Source of the DNA: Pyropia haitanensis
Taxonomy: Eukaryota; Rhodophyta; Bangiophyceae; Bangiales; Bangiaceae
Direction of reading: 5' to 3'
Assembly (NCBI GenBank): GCA_008729055.1
Contig: SDUX01000003.1
Location: 2,035,418-2,099,417, forward strand
DNA length: 64,000 nucleotides
This document shows positions 53,860 through 62,774 of this stretch, piece by piece. How positions within the stretch are numbered: position 1 is the stretch's first letter; each line of letters starts with the position of its first letter. The translations under genes were made by a program, and so were the position numbers. The notes under the pieces are model-generated. The model did no database searches. It was given only the letters and a program-made list of their open reading frames with translations, and was not told the DNA's origin.

Positions 53860-54736
53860 ATCGTCGCGAAAACGTACCACTGCTACTGGGGTATGCTGCG
53901 GGATACTCGTGGTTGGTACCACACAGCACCCCAGATTGGGCTGAAATGGTCTAAAATGGGCCCAGTACAAATATTCGCGGACGCGTATCTCGAGAACGGC
54001 GTGTACTAGACCCTCTCACAGAGGCCATTCTTCCAATTGGGGATACATCGCCTGACCAGTATACTCCTGAACCCCCCTCCACGACGCCTCTGGGAGGGGG
54101 TGTGCGGACATGTCACGGTCGCCAGTATACCCGAGAAGGAGTTGTGGAGAGCTACTTATCGCGACCTGAGAGCCCTCGCGTACCGTTGTCATGTCACGCT
54201 GCGTATCTGGCCCACCGATCACTACGTTGACCACGCCCACTATGCTACGAATAGCGCTGAGAGCGCCTGACAACAGACCACGCGGCGGTCCCTGTGGTGG
54301 CTACGTCACCCACGGAAAATACTGTACGTTGCAAGAAATCATAGATTTTTCGTCCAGGCATGATTCCCCGGGGGCCGCTCTAGTAACAGACCCCTACCCG
54401 CCCTCTCTGTCCCCGCCCCCCCCCCCACCCCCCCTGGCCGGAGAGGGGGGAGCGAGCGGGGGGCGCCGGCGTGCTGGGCACTCCAGGCTCCCCCCGGTAC
54501 GCCCCTCTAGCAGCTCCAGGGAGGGGAGCGGACGGGCCCACCGGCGTGCCCCCAGCCGCACCCTCCTGCCAGCACGCATCGGGGTGGCCACCATCTACCC
54601 TCCACGGCACACTCAGCGCTCCCCACATGGTGCCGTCCATGGTACGCACGCACCCCACGCCCACGCCTACGCCCACGCCCAAGCCCACGCCCAACTAAAC
54701 AACAACACGACGATACGCATATAATAAACAAGAAAA

Positions 54737-55225
54737 GGCCAGCACCGACAGACAAACGCGGCCCGCCGCGGCAACAGAGAAAGACCACCAGCAGAGCGGC
54801 AGGCCGCCAGCACCAACAGACAGACGCGCCTTGCCGCGGAAAAAGAAGAAAGGAGCCAGCAGGGGGGCGGCCGCCAGCACCGACAGACAGACGCGGCCCG
54901 CCGCGGCAACAGAAAAAGACCACGAGCAAAGTGGCAAGCCGCCAGCACCAACAGACAGAAGCGCTCCGCCGCGGAAAAAGAAGAAAGGAGCCAGCAGAGG
55001 GGCGGCCGCCAGCACCGACAGACAGAGGCGGCCAGCCGGCGCAAAAGAAAAAAGGCGCCAGCAGGGCGGCAGCCACCAGCAGATGGACGGACGCGACCCG
55101 CCGCGGCAACAAAAGAAAGGCACCAGCAGGGTGAAGGACGCCAGCACCAACAGACAGACGCGAAGCGCCGCGGCCAAAAAAAAAGGCTCCAGCTTGAAGG
55201 CGCCACCCGTGGGGTGAAAAGCAGC
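54737..55225. repeat. 67-68-bp minisatellite
   Basis: Seven or so head-to-tail units beginning CCAGCACCGACAGACAGACG. Alternating sub-types (one with GCGGCAACAGA, one with GCGGAAAAAGAAGAAAGG) suggest a dimeric higher-order unit. The minus strand reads as a hydrophobic Cys/Trp-rich repeat protein, but this follows from the repeat and is not convincing as a gene. Confidence 0.9.
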
Positions 55226-55480
55226 CGCCACCAGCAGATGAACGCAGGCGTGGAAAAGAAGAGGGTGGGGGGGGGGGGGGTGGTGGGATGGTGGAGAGGG
55301 GGGCGTGGGGCACGTGAATAGGGAAGGGGAGGGCGGGGGGGGGGGAGCTGGAGAGTGGGAGTGGGAGATGGAGGTTGGCTTGACAGGTCAACGCCCGGGC
55401 TCAGAAGTCCATCCCCCGCCTGTCTGCTGGAGCGCCCCGCCCCCCCGCCCTTCCCCACCCCGCACCCCCCTCACAGGGTG

Positions 55481-56180
55481 CTCCAGGAGCTCTCTGCCGG
55501 GCGTGCGCGCCGCGCGCCCGTGCTGTTACGCTGCCCCAGTGCGCGCTCTGCTCTCAGGTGGGGCTCTCCGGAGGACCACGCGCACTATGCTACGAACCGC
55601 GCTCACAGCACCTGTCAACAGACCGCGCGGCGGTATCTGTGGTGGCTACGTCACTCACGGAAAATACTGTACGTTGCAAGAATGCATAGATTTTCCGTCC
55701 AGGAATGATTCCGCGGGGGCCGCTCTCGTACCAGACCCCTCCCCGCCCCGCCTGTCCCCCCCCCCCCCCCCCCGCACCCCCTTACACGATGCTCCAAGAG
55801 CTCTCTGCCGGGCGTGCGCGCCGCGCGCCCGTGCTGTTACGCTGCCCCAGTGCGCGCTCTGCTCTCAGGTGGGGCTCTCCGGAGGACCACGCGCACTATG
55901 CTACGAACCGCGCTCACAGCACCTGTCAACAGACCGCGCGGCGGTATCTGTGGTGGCTACGTCACTCACACAAAATACTGTACGTTGCAAGAAAGCATAG
56001 ATTTTCCGTCCAGGAATGATTCCGCGGGGGCCGCTCTCGTACCAGACCCCTCCTCGCACCGCCTGTCCCCCCCCCCCCCCCCCGCACCCCCTGACACGAT
56101 GCTCCAGGAGCTCTCTGTCTGGCGTGCGCGCCGCGCACCCGTGCTGTTAGGCCGCTCCAGTGCGCGCTCTGCTCTCGGGT
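55481..56180. repeat. 310-bp tandem repeat (two full copies and a partial third)
   Basis: The motif CTCCA(G/A)GAGCTCTCTG recurs at 55481, 55792 and 56102, i.e. every 310-311 bp. The first two copies are more than 95% alike over their whole length by eye, including CTATGCTACGAACCGCGCTC and GGAAAATACTGTACGTTGCA. A diverged copy of the second half occurs upstream at about 54236-54420. The repeats end in C-runs. Confidence 0.92.
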
Positions 56181-56762
56181 GGGGCTCCCCGGGGCGCCGT
56201 GCTGTGCGTTCGTGCATGGGGACCTTTTCAGCTGCAGGGGAGATGATCCGGGAGTCCACCCGCAAGACGACAACGCACTCGATGCGTGACCGGCGAGCAT
56301 TGGTCGAGACTTGGACCAACCGAGGTGTGAGAAGGGAGCGCGTGGAGAGCGGCTGCGAGTGCTTGCTGTTGGACGTGTGACAGAAGTGGTGTCGCGAAGC
56401 TGGAATCGGGGCAAGTCGCGCGCAATCCGTTGATAATTCGGCGATATTCGTGCGCAGTTCGGCTCCTCAGGCCTGCCTCGCACCCTCCCACGGCCGTGCC
56501 CCCCCCCCCTCGGCGGCTGAGTCCTCCCCTGGGGTGGTGGAGTCTTCCTGGTGCCCCGGTTTCACAGCTGAATTGGGCACTCACGGACATGTAGCCCACC
56601 TTTCTGTCGGACCCGGCTCCAGCCGCCCGCCGACGCGAACCACCAGCAGACCACAGCCGACCACAAGTAAACGAGCTACCGTACAGTACATGCGCAGTAC
56701 AAAAAATAGCCACGAGTACTGCCTAGTATACCCTAGTACGGGTGGTACGTTTTCCCGACGAT

Positions 56763-57092
56763 AGGTCCAAAAGATGGGTTTCTGCATGTCTCAGTGTTCT
56801 CACGTTCGCTTTTTGTGAGACGCACCAATAGGCTCTCGTGCCGCTCGCATAGTTCGAATCCGTTCTGATTCGGCTGTTCTTGAGGTGCTGTATGGAGTGC
56901 CCGATGCCCCCGCTTACCGCTGTGGGGGGACCGACCCCTTGGTAAAAACCCTCGCACTCGCAAAGATTCTCACCCACAGTGATAATGAACATCCGACGAT
57001 TGCCCGCGTTGCGGCTCGTCGGAGAGGGAGGGGCCGCTGCAACGGCCAGCCGCGGGGGGCGCCCCGCGTGAGTACCGCGGTGTTGAACCGTC
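56763..57092 (-). ncRNA. Candidate Fanzor guide-RNA (omega-RNA) region, 3' of the Fanzor gene
   Basis: In characterised Fanzor loci the guide RNA is encoded at or just past the 3' end of the nuclease gene. Here 330 bp without coding potential separate the Fanzor stop from the neighbouring inverted-repeat end. It contains self-complementary GC stretches (for example GGGGGGCGCCCCGC at 57055-57068). The position is the only real argument; the exact RNA limits and the element boundary are not determined. Confidence 0.3.
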
Positions 57093-60000
57093 TCACGCGT
57101 GGGGTGCCTCCCCGCCACCAGCCGCCGCCGCGCCGCCCCCCTCCCCGCTCGCCGCGACCAGCGGGTCCGCCGCTGCCCCGCCCGCGCCGCGCCCATCCGC
57201 CGCCCCGCCCGTGCGGCCGTTCCAGTCGATCCGCGGCCACCGTACGTGGGCCGCGGTCCGGAACGGGTGGCACGGGCGCCCGCGTATCCACTGCCACGTG
57301 CGCCAGCCGAGGTTGGCCGCCGCCGTCACGTCGCGGTTCACCATCCCTCGGGCACACATCGGCTCCACGCAAACCTTGACGCACCACACCACCGCCTTGC
57401 GGTCCGCCCGAAAGACCGGGCCCGCGTGCGGCCGCGGGTGTGCAACCGCCCGTGCCGTCGCGGCGTTCTCCGCCTCGGCGCGGCACGCCGCCCGCCGGCG
57501 GGCGTACCGCACCGGCGCGCTGCGGTCCCACCACCCGCGCTGCACGCCGCTCGGCCGGCCGGTGCGGCCGCGCACGCCACGGCGCCGCCCGCACACGCGC
57601 GTGCCGCGGGGCACTTGCGGCGGAGACGCGGGCGTCGGGAACACCAGCGCCAGCCGCGTGTGGCAGCCGTCGCAAGCTGCACTCGTGTTGCGCTCGGGCA
57701 CGTCCACCGTCCAGCACAGGTGGCGCAGGCGACGCGTCAGGTGCAACGCCCCGCCGCGCGTCGCAGCGTCGCCAATCGCCACCGCCACGACAGCCCCATC
57801 CACCACACGGCGTAAGCGGCCGCCGGTCAGTTCGCGCGCCACCTGCGCAGCAAACCTCCCGCGCTGCAGCACTGCGTGCAGCCGCGCCGTACGCAGACCG
57901 CGCGTTCCCTCCGCGCCCCACAGGTCTCCGTACAGCGCCTGAGTGCGGGCGGCCAGCCACGCGCGCGACGCGACGCGCACCGCTTCTGGGTCTGCCACGG
58001 AAATCAAAGCGTGCTCGGTCACTTGCTCGGGCGTCCGCACGCCCGCAGTGTCACCCAGCTGCGTGATGCGCTCCACAGCCGCCGCGCGATGGGCTGCCAC
58101 CGCGCGCGCCGTCATGCCATTGCCACACGCCTCATGATACCGGCCCCGTGACAGTGTGTACACGGCGCCCGCAGGGGGGGGGGCACCGTGCCCGCGACTG
58201 GCGTGCGTCGCCGCGCGTACGCGGCCGGCCAGGCCACGCAGCGCAGCCGCGTACGCCTCCGCCGCAGTGCAGTCAGCCTCCATGGCGCCCGCACGGTCCA
58301 CTCGGTACGCCTCCAAGGGCGCGCGGCCGCCGTCGACGTCGGCCGCCACGACCTCGCGCGTCGACCGCGGCAGGCACGCCCTTGCCACGCGCACCGCCGC
58401 GTGCCGAGGCACGCGCCACCGGCGGCGCCCGGTCGCCGCCAGCAGTCCGCCCACGGCAGCGCAGAGCTCGACGCGGCCATCTTGCCGTGCGCGCCGCGCG
58501 GGGCCACGCACGCGGCGCACACAGCGGCGCGTTGCGTGCCTCTCGTCAGCGACCGCCATCGCGCCGGGCGCTGCGGGCGCGGACGGGCTGCCCCGACTGC
58601 CGGGAGATCGTGCGGTACGCGCTGCCGCAGTCGCTTGCGACGCAGCCGCACTGCCGTCGCGGGTCGTCCCGCCCCCAGCCCCCGCCACCTCTTCGACACG
58701 CCGCCGCTGAGCTGAGGGTGATCGCGCACCCGTGTCTTCTCCCGCCCTCGGCCGCGTACGGCGCTTTCCAGTGCGCCCGCGGGGTGCCTGCAGCGGTACC
58801 ACCGCCGGTGCGATCCCGGCCGCCGCGTCGGCCGCCGCCTCCACCGCCGCCGTAGCCGACGCAGAGAGGCCGGTCACACGCGTCACAACGGCGTCGACCG
58901 CCAATGCGGCTCGCAGTAGCGCGTCATTGGCCACCAGCCGCGCGCGCTCCAGCCGCTGCGCCCAGATTCGAGGGCGCGGTGCCCACGCGGCGGCCTTTGG
59001 GCCACTTGACACCGCCGTCAGGACCGCGCGGACGCCGGGATCCGCCGACACAATCGTGAGCGTCTTGACATCAGCCACCAGGCAACCCTGCTTCTCCAGC
59101 TGTGTCGTTGGCGAGCCCGCCAGCCGCGGACGCAAGCGCGCACCATCACGCCGCCGCGTCGCTGCCGCCACGTCGGACGCCTCCGCTTCCGCAGGCGTCG
59201 CCGGGCGCGACACAGAGAACGCCACGCAAACGCCGTCGGTTGTCAGGTTTGCTCCGACAACGCGTGTGCCTCCCGCAAGTGGCGGGCCTGGCAGTCGCGC
59301 CGCGAGCGCGGCCGCGCCCGACTTTTTTACCGCCGCCCGCCACTCCTTGTCGCCCACGCGCAGGCCGTTCACCAGGCGGCTGAGGCGCGCCCTTGTCAGC
59401 GTGCCGTGCATGTGCAGCGGTGCGGCCTTGCCGGGGATGAGCGCAAAACGCCGGCGCACTTCCTCCCGCTGCACGGCCAGCAGGAATGGAGTGTACGCCC
59501 ACCACCGCGACGCCACTGCCGCGGCGCCGCCGGTTGGGAATAGCGCCGCTGGCCCTGAGGCCGCCTGCACGGAGGCGCTGCCGGTGTCGGCCGCCGGTGG
59601 CCCCTCTCCCGACGTCGTGGGCTGCACCCGCCCTCGCAGCGCCGCAATGGAACCCAGCACGGCTGTTCGTGCCGCAGCGTCAGGCACCGCCGACTCGAAC
59701 CTGGTCGCCGCAGCCCCAGTCGGCGCGTCCAGAGCGCGCGCAAAGCACCAGCACGCGGTTGCAAACACGCCGCGTCGCCCGTCGCTGCCCCGCGGGCCAA
59801 CGGCCGCGGGCGCCCCGTCCGTCACCTTGCCCGCCAGGCCCCGGAGCGCGCGCTCGACGCGCGCCGCCGTTGTGCGCGCGAACCGCGTGACCGTGGGCGT
59901 CCACTGCGCGCGGTCATTCTTCCCCGGCAGGTGCTCGTGACACGGCGCGTCCAGCGCGGGCGCGAGGTCCGTCAGCGCTGTTTGCGTCGCAGCCACCAGG

Positions 60001-61277
60001 GCGGGTACCGCGCCGCGCACGCGCGCCCCGGGGGGCGCGACGGCAGGCAGCACCAACCTCGCGTACGCAGGGCCGCTCAGCTTGTTCTCGCGTGCCCGCC
60101 CACACGCCGCGCACTCGACCCCCCTTGGCAGCGTACCGCCTTCCGCACCACGGCAGCTGACCGCGTTACTGGCCCAGTGCCAATAGTCGGTCCAGCCCGC
60201 GGGCGTCGACGGGAGCGCGCCTGCCCAGCCCGCCGCCCCGACCGCGGCGTACAGGCGGTGGGCGGTGTTCAGCCACAGCAGGCGCAAGCTAAAGTCGAAC
60301 TGCGTATGGTGGCGCGACACGGCCTCAAACTCCGCGCTCAGCGCCGCGGATGTTGCCGCCCACGCGGCCGCGGCCGCCGGCAGCGGCGGCGGCTCGGCCG
60401 GAGGCGCCAGCGCGCGCACAAGCACCGTCAGCGGCACCGTCACCGTCGTCGTCACCGTCGCGCGGTTCGCGTACGGGTCCGTCACTGCCGGGTCTTCGCC
60501 GCGGTCATACACGTGCGGGTTTGTCGTACCGCCAAACGCTTTCGCAGGGCACGCCGCCGACCTCGTCGCGTGCGCTCGGCTCCGGCAGCGCGCGCAGGCG
60601 CGAGGGGGTCTTTCTGCGGCGGTGCCCGCACTCGTGACGCCCGCCGCGCCCGAACATCTCTTCTCGACGTCGGCAGAGCGGCGCGGGAGGCCGCGCGCCG
60701 TGCCACTCACCAACGGTGCCGCCCGCGTCGCGCGAGAGGCCAGCCGCGACGCCGCGTCCCCGTCGCGCGCCCGCGCGTGCACCCACGCGGTCGCTGTGGC
60801 CACCGCAGCCGCTACGGCTTCTGCGACCGCGTCAGCCGTCGTCAAAGCCGCGGTTCGCAGCGCTGCCTCCGAGGTCGTGCGGGAGACGGCAGCGGTACCG
60901 CCGGCGGTCGCCGCCGGCGGTCGCGGCGGGTCAGAGGGCGCGTCAGCGGCCGCGTCGACGGCGCCCGACGCGGCGCGCAGCGCGTTGATGACAGCGACGA
61001 CGTCTGCTTCTGGAGTGCCATCGCGCACCGCGGTAGACACCGCCGTGACGTGCGCCAAAACCCTCTTCAGGCGCCACCGCTTGATGCACAATGCCTCCAG
61101 CATGAAAGTGCGCTCGTCCGGTGGCGGCGCTTGCGCCGACCGCGGGGAACTGTCAGGCGCGGCACTGCCCGCGGCCACGCCCGATGCGGCGGTCGACATG
61201 GCGTCCTCCTCCGCGTCGCTGCCGTCCCCGCCATCGATGTCATTAGCGTAGTCTGATGGCGTAAACGCCTCCATCAT
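57093..61277 (-). CDS. Fanzor: eukaryotic TnpB-like RNA-guided nuclease
   Basis: 1,394 residues from MMEAFTPSDYAND at 61277; the frame is open further to 61676. The C-terminal half carries a full RuvC nuclease: the first catalytic Asp in VSADPGVRAV (about residue 745), the Glu in VPERNTSAAC (about 1195), a zinc ribbon from CDGCH (about 1203) and CVKVC (about 1300), and the last Asp in VNRDVTAAANLGW (about 1312), the hallmark Fanzor motif. The N-terminal part is acidic then Ala-rich, with a CARCRSRAH...C knuckle (about 225) that may help DNA or RNA binding. Family members cut DNA guided by an RNA made from their own 3' region. At about 1.4 kb residues it is larger than most described members. 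The frame is intact and intron-less, so it may be functional. No accompanying transposase was found. Confidence 0.88.
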   Translation of the reverse strand: MMEAFTPSDYANDIDGGDGSDAEEDAMSTAASGVAAGSAAPDSSPRSAQAPPPDERTFMLEALCIKRWRLKRVLAHVTAVSTAVRDGTPEADVVAVINALRAASGAVDAAADAPSDPPRPPAATAGGTAAVSRTTSEAALRTAALTTADAVAEAVAAAVATATAWVHARARDGDAASRLASRATRAAPLVSGTARGLPRRSADVEKRCSGAAGVTSAGTAAERPPRACARCRSRAHATRSAACPAKAFGGTTNPHVYDRGEDPAVTDPYANRATVTTTVTVPLTVLVRALAPPAEPPPLPAAAAAWAATSAALSAEFEAVSRHHTQFDFSLRLLWLNTAHRLYAAVGAAGWAGALPSTPAGWTDYWHWASNAVSCRGAEGGTLPRGVECAACGRARENKLSGPAYARLVLPAVAPPGARVRGAVPALVAATQTALTDLAPALDAPCHEHLPGKNDRAQWTPTVTRFARTTAARVERALRGLAGKVTDGAPAAVGPRGSDGRRGVFATACWCFARALDAPTGAAATRFESAVPDAAARTAVLGSIAALRGRVQPTTSGEGPPAADTGSASVQAASGPAALFPTGGAAAVASRWWAYTPFLLAVQREEVRRRFALIPGKAAPLHMHGTLTRARLSRLVNGLRVGDKEWRAAVKKSGAAALAARLPGPPLAGGTRVVGANLTTDGVCVAFSVSRPATPAEAEASDVAAATRRRDGARLRPRLAGSPTTQLEKQGCLVADVKTLTIVSADPGVRAVLTAVSSGPKAAAWAPRPRIWAQRLERARLVANDALLRAALAVDAVVTRVTGLSASATAAVEAAADAAAGIAPAVVPLQAPRGRTGKRRTRPRAGEDTGARSPSAQRRRVEEVAGAGGGTTRDGSAAASQATAAARTARSPGSRGSPSAPAAPGAMAVADERHATRRCVRRVRGPARRARQDGRVELCAAVGGLLAATGRRRWRVPRHAAVRVARACLPRSTREVVAADVDGGRAPLEAYRVDRAGAMEADCTAAEAYAAALRGLAGRVRAATHASRGHGAPPPAGAVYTLSRGRYHEACGNGMTARAVAAHRAAAVERITQLGDTAGVRTPEQVTEHALISVADPEAVRVASRAWLAARTQALYGDLWGAEGTRGLRTARLHAVLQRGRFAAQVARELTGGRLRRVVDGAVVAVAIGDAATRGGALHLTRRLRHLCWTVDVPERNTSAACDGCHTRLALVFPTPASPPQVPRGTRVCGRRRGVRGRTGRPSGVQRGWWDRSAPVRYARRRAACRAEAENAATARAVAHPRPHAGPVFRADRKAVVWCVKVCVEPMCARGMVNRDVTAAANLGWRTWQWIRGRPCHPFRTAAHVRWPRIDWNGRTGGAADGRGAGGAAADPLVAASGEGGGAAAAGGGEAPHA

Positions 61278-62156
61278 CGGCACGGTAGCGTTTTTGTGGG
61301 GGCCGCCGAGCCAGTCGCGCGCGTTGCGAACGCGGTGTCCGCGTCGGTGACGCCGTTTGTCAGATGCGGTGCGGCACGACCGCGATTCGGACCGCGACAG
61401 CGCGCAAGGCAGCGCCTGAAGACGTGCGCGGCGCTGTGGGCCTCGCGCGAGTGGTCCATACTGGGAGCGACAGCGCCTGTGCCGTGCCTGGCGACGTTGG
61501 CGGGGGTGGGCGCGCTCTTCGGCCTGGCTTCCCCGAGGTGCGCCGCCGAAATCACAAGTCGGACCTCCGAGCTCAGCCTTCCCGCTAAGGCAACCGGTCA
61601 GGTCCCGAGCTTCGTACAAGACCGACCGACAGGTGGAGTTATCCCGTGTCCACAGGCTCGGGTCGCATGCACGCACGAGGGCCCGATTTCATCGCACCAA
61701 TAGAAATCGAGGAGGGGACGATGCGTGGTGCAACTGATGGATGGGGGCGCGAGCTGTCGACCGCTCTCAGCCGCTGCCTGCATGTAGCGGCGCACAGCGC
61801 TCGGGCTTGAAACAGCATCAGCCAGTAGAATCTCTGGGATACACAACTTACAGCTGTTTTCGATCGCTGTCAAGCTTCGTGAAAAAATCACTTCAAAACT
61901 GGGATAGATGGATACATTTAGCCGTGTTATCTCTTGGACGGATGTACTTTGGAACGCGAGGGGACTGCAGATGTCCCACTCTTGGGCTTTCAATTTGTCA
62001 TGTGCGTAAATACTGGTTTTGGTGTAGATGCTGCGGTGAGGACACTCGCCGGTTGGGGGCGTCTGCCTGCTGCGACAGCAGTGCGCCGAAGCACAAGGGA
62101 CTGGTAACGGCTACCAGTGCGCACAGGCCGGCACGCGGCCGCCGGCCAATGGGAGT

Positions 62157-62208
62157 TAGGTGTCGATAGCGCTAGCGGCTGGTAGGTGTCGATAGCGCTA
62201 GCGGCTGG
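62157..62208. repeat. Perfect 26-bp tandem duplication
   Basis: Two identical head-to-tail copies of TAGGTGTCGATAGCGCTAGC plus six bases. Each includes overlapping palindromes AGCGCT and GCTAGC. Confidence 0.97.
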
Positions 62209-62728
62209 CGGCGGGGGGCAGCGGCAACCGGCAGGGGTTGGGGTTGGTGGCGGGCGGCGGCCGCCGCTGCCGGAGAGGTTGGGGCGGGAGGGGCCGGCGC
62301 CCGCCGGCAGCATCAGTCACCGCTGGGTTGGAGCGCGGCGATTCGCAGCACTACTGGCCGAAGGGGAGCGTCGACGGCTGCTCGTGCAGTGGCTGCTTCT
62401 CCAGTCAGCCGCGGAAGGGGCAATCCCTTGAAGCATGAACGAATCAATAAAGGAGACAGCTTGATAAGCCCAACATCTGAGCGAACTTACGTACTTATGG
62501 GCGACATCGACTAGAGTCATGAACCTTTGAAGCTGTAACGAAAATATGACAGCTCGTCGGGGGTTAATCGAGTTTCATTTGTAATGTCCTATTCAAAACT
62601 CAGAACGCGTGTGTGCTTGGGACGCGAGCCTATTAACACTGGTGTGGGTTCGATTCCAGGCATGCGACAGCGAATTTTGCAGGATTTTCAAGGCGATTTG
62701 CACAACACGTCGAACGAGTAGTAATATC

Positions 62729-62774
62729 CCAGTAGTACTACTGGTGAGTGGTGGCATCCCAGTAGTACTACTGG
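62729..62774. repeat. Twin 16-bp palindromes, 30 bp apart
   Basis: The perfect palindrome CCAGTAGTACTACTGG occurs at 62729-62744 and again at 62759-62774 within a 30-bp tandem duplication (spacer TGAGYGGTGGCATC). It could be a protein-binding site pair or a transposon end remnant. Confidence 0.95.

Larger units (their letters stand above)
53860..56762. mobile_element. Inverted-repeat-bounded 2.9-kb element, probably non-autonomous
   Basis: The 53-bp ends (53860-53912 and 56710-56762 inverted) match at 42 of 53 positions, sharing GAAAACGTACCAC and TACTCGTGG. The interior holds a 67-bp minisatellite, three copies of a tandem/dispersed repeat, and no recognisable protein gene. It could be a non-autonomous DNA transposon. 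Its transposase family is unknown, and no clear target duplication is seen. The immediate outer flanks also show weak inverted similarity, so the true ends may lie up to about 70 bp farther out. Confidence 0.5.

Noticed and set aside
54507..55391. Minus-strand hydrophobic Cys/Trp-rich repeat protein
   Set aside because: The repeats are a direct consequence of the 67-bp minisatellite, and equally long frames exist in the other phases; no start context or family supports it.
59931..61256. Long plus-strand frame antisense to the Fanzor gene
   Set aside because: Arg/Ala-rich shadow of a GC-rich gene with no recognisable motif; the minus strand carries the nuclease motifs.
62640..62670. tRNA T-arm-like GTTCGATTCC (also GTTCGAATCC at 53735 and 56859)
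   Set aside because: The flanking bases do not pair as a T-stem, and no matching D, anticodon or acceptor arms were found.
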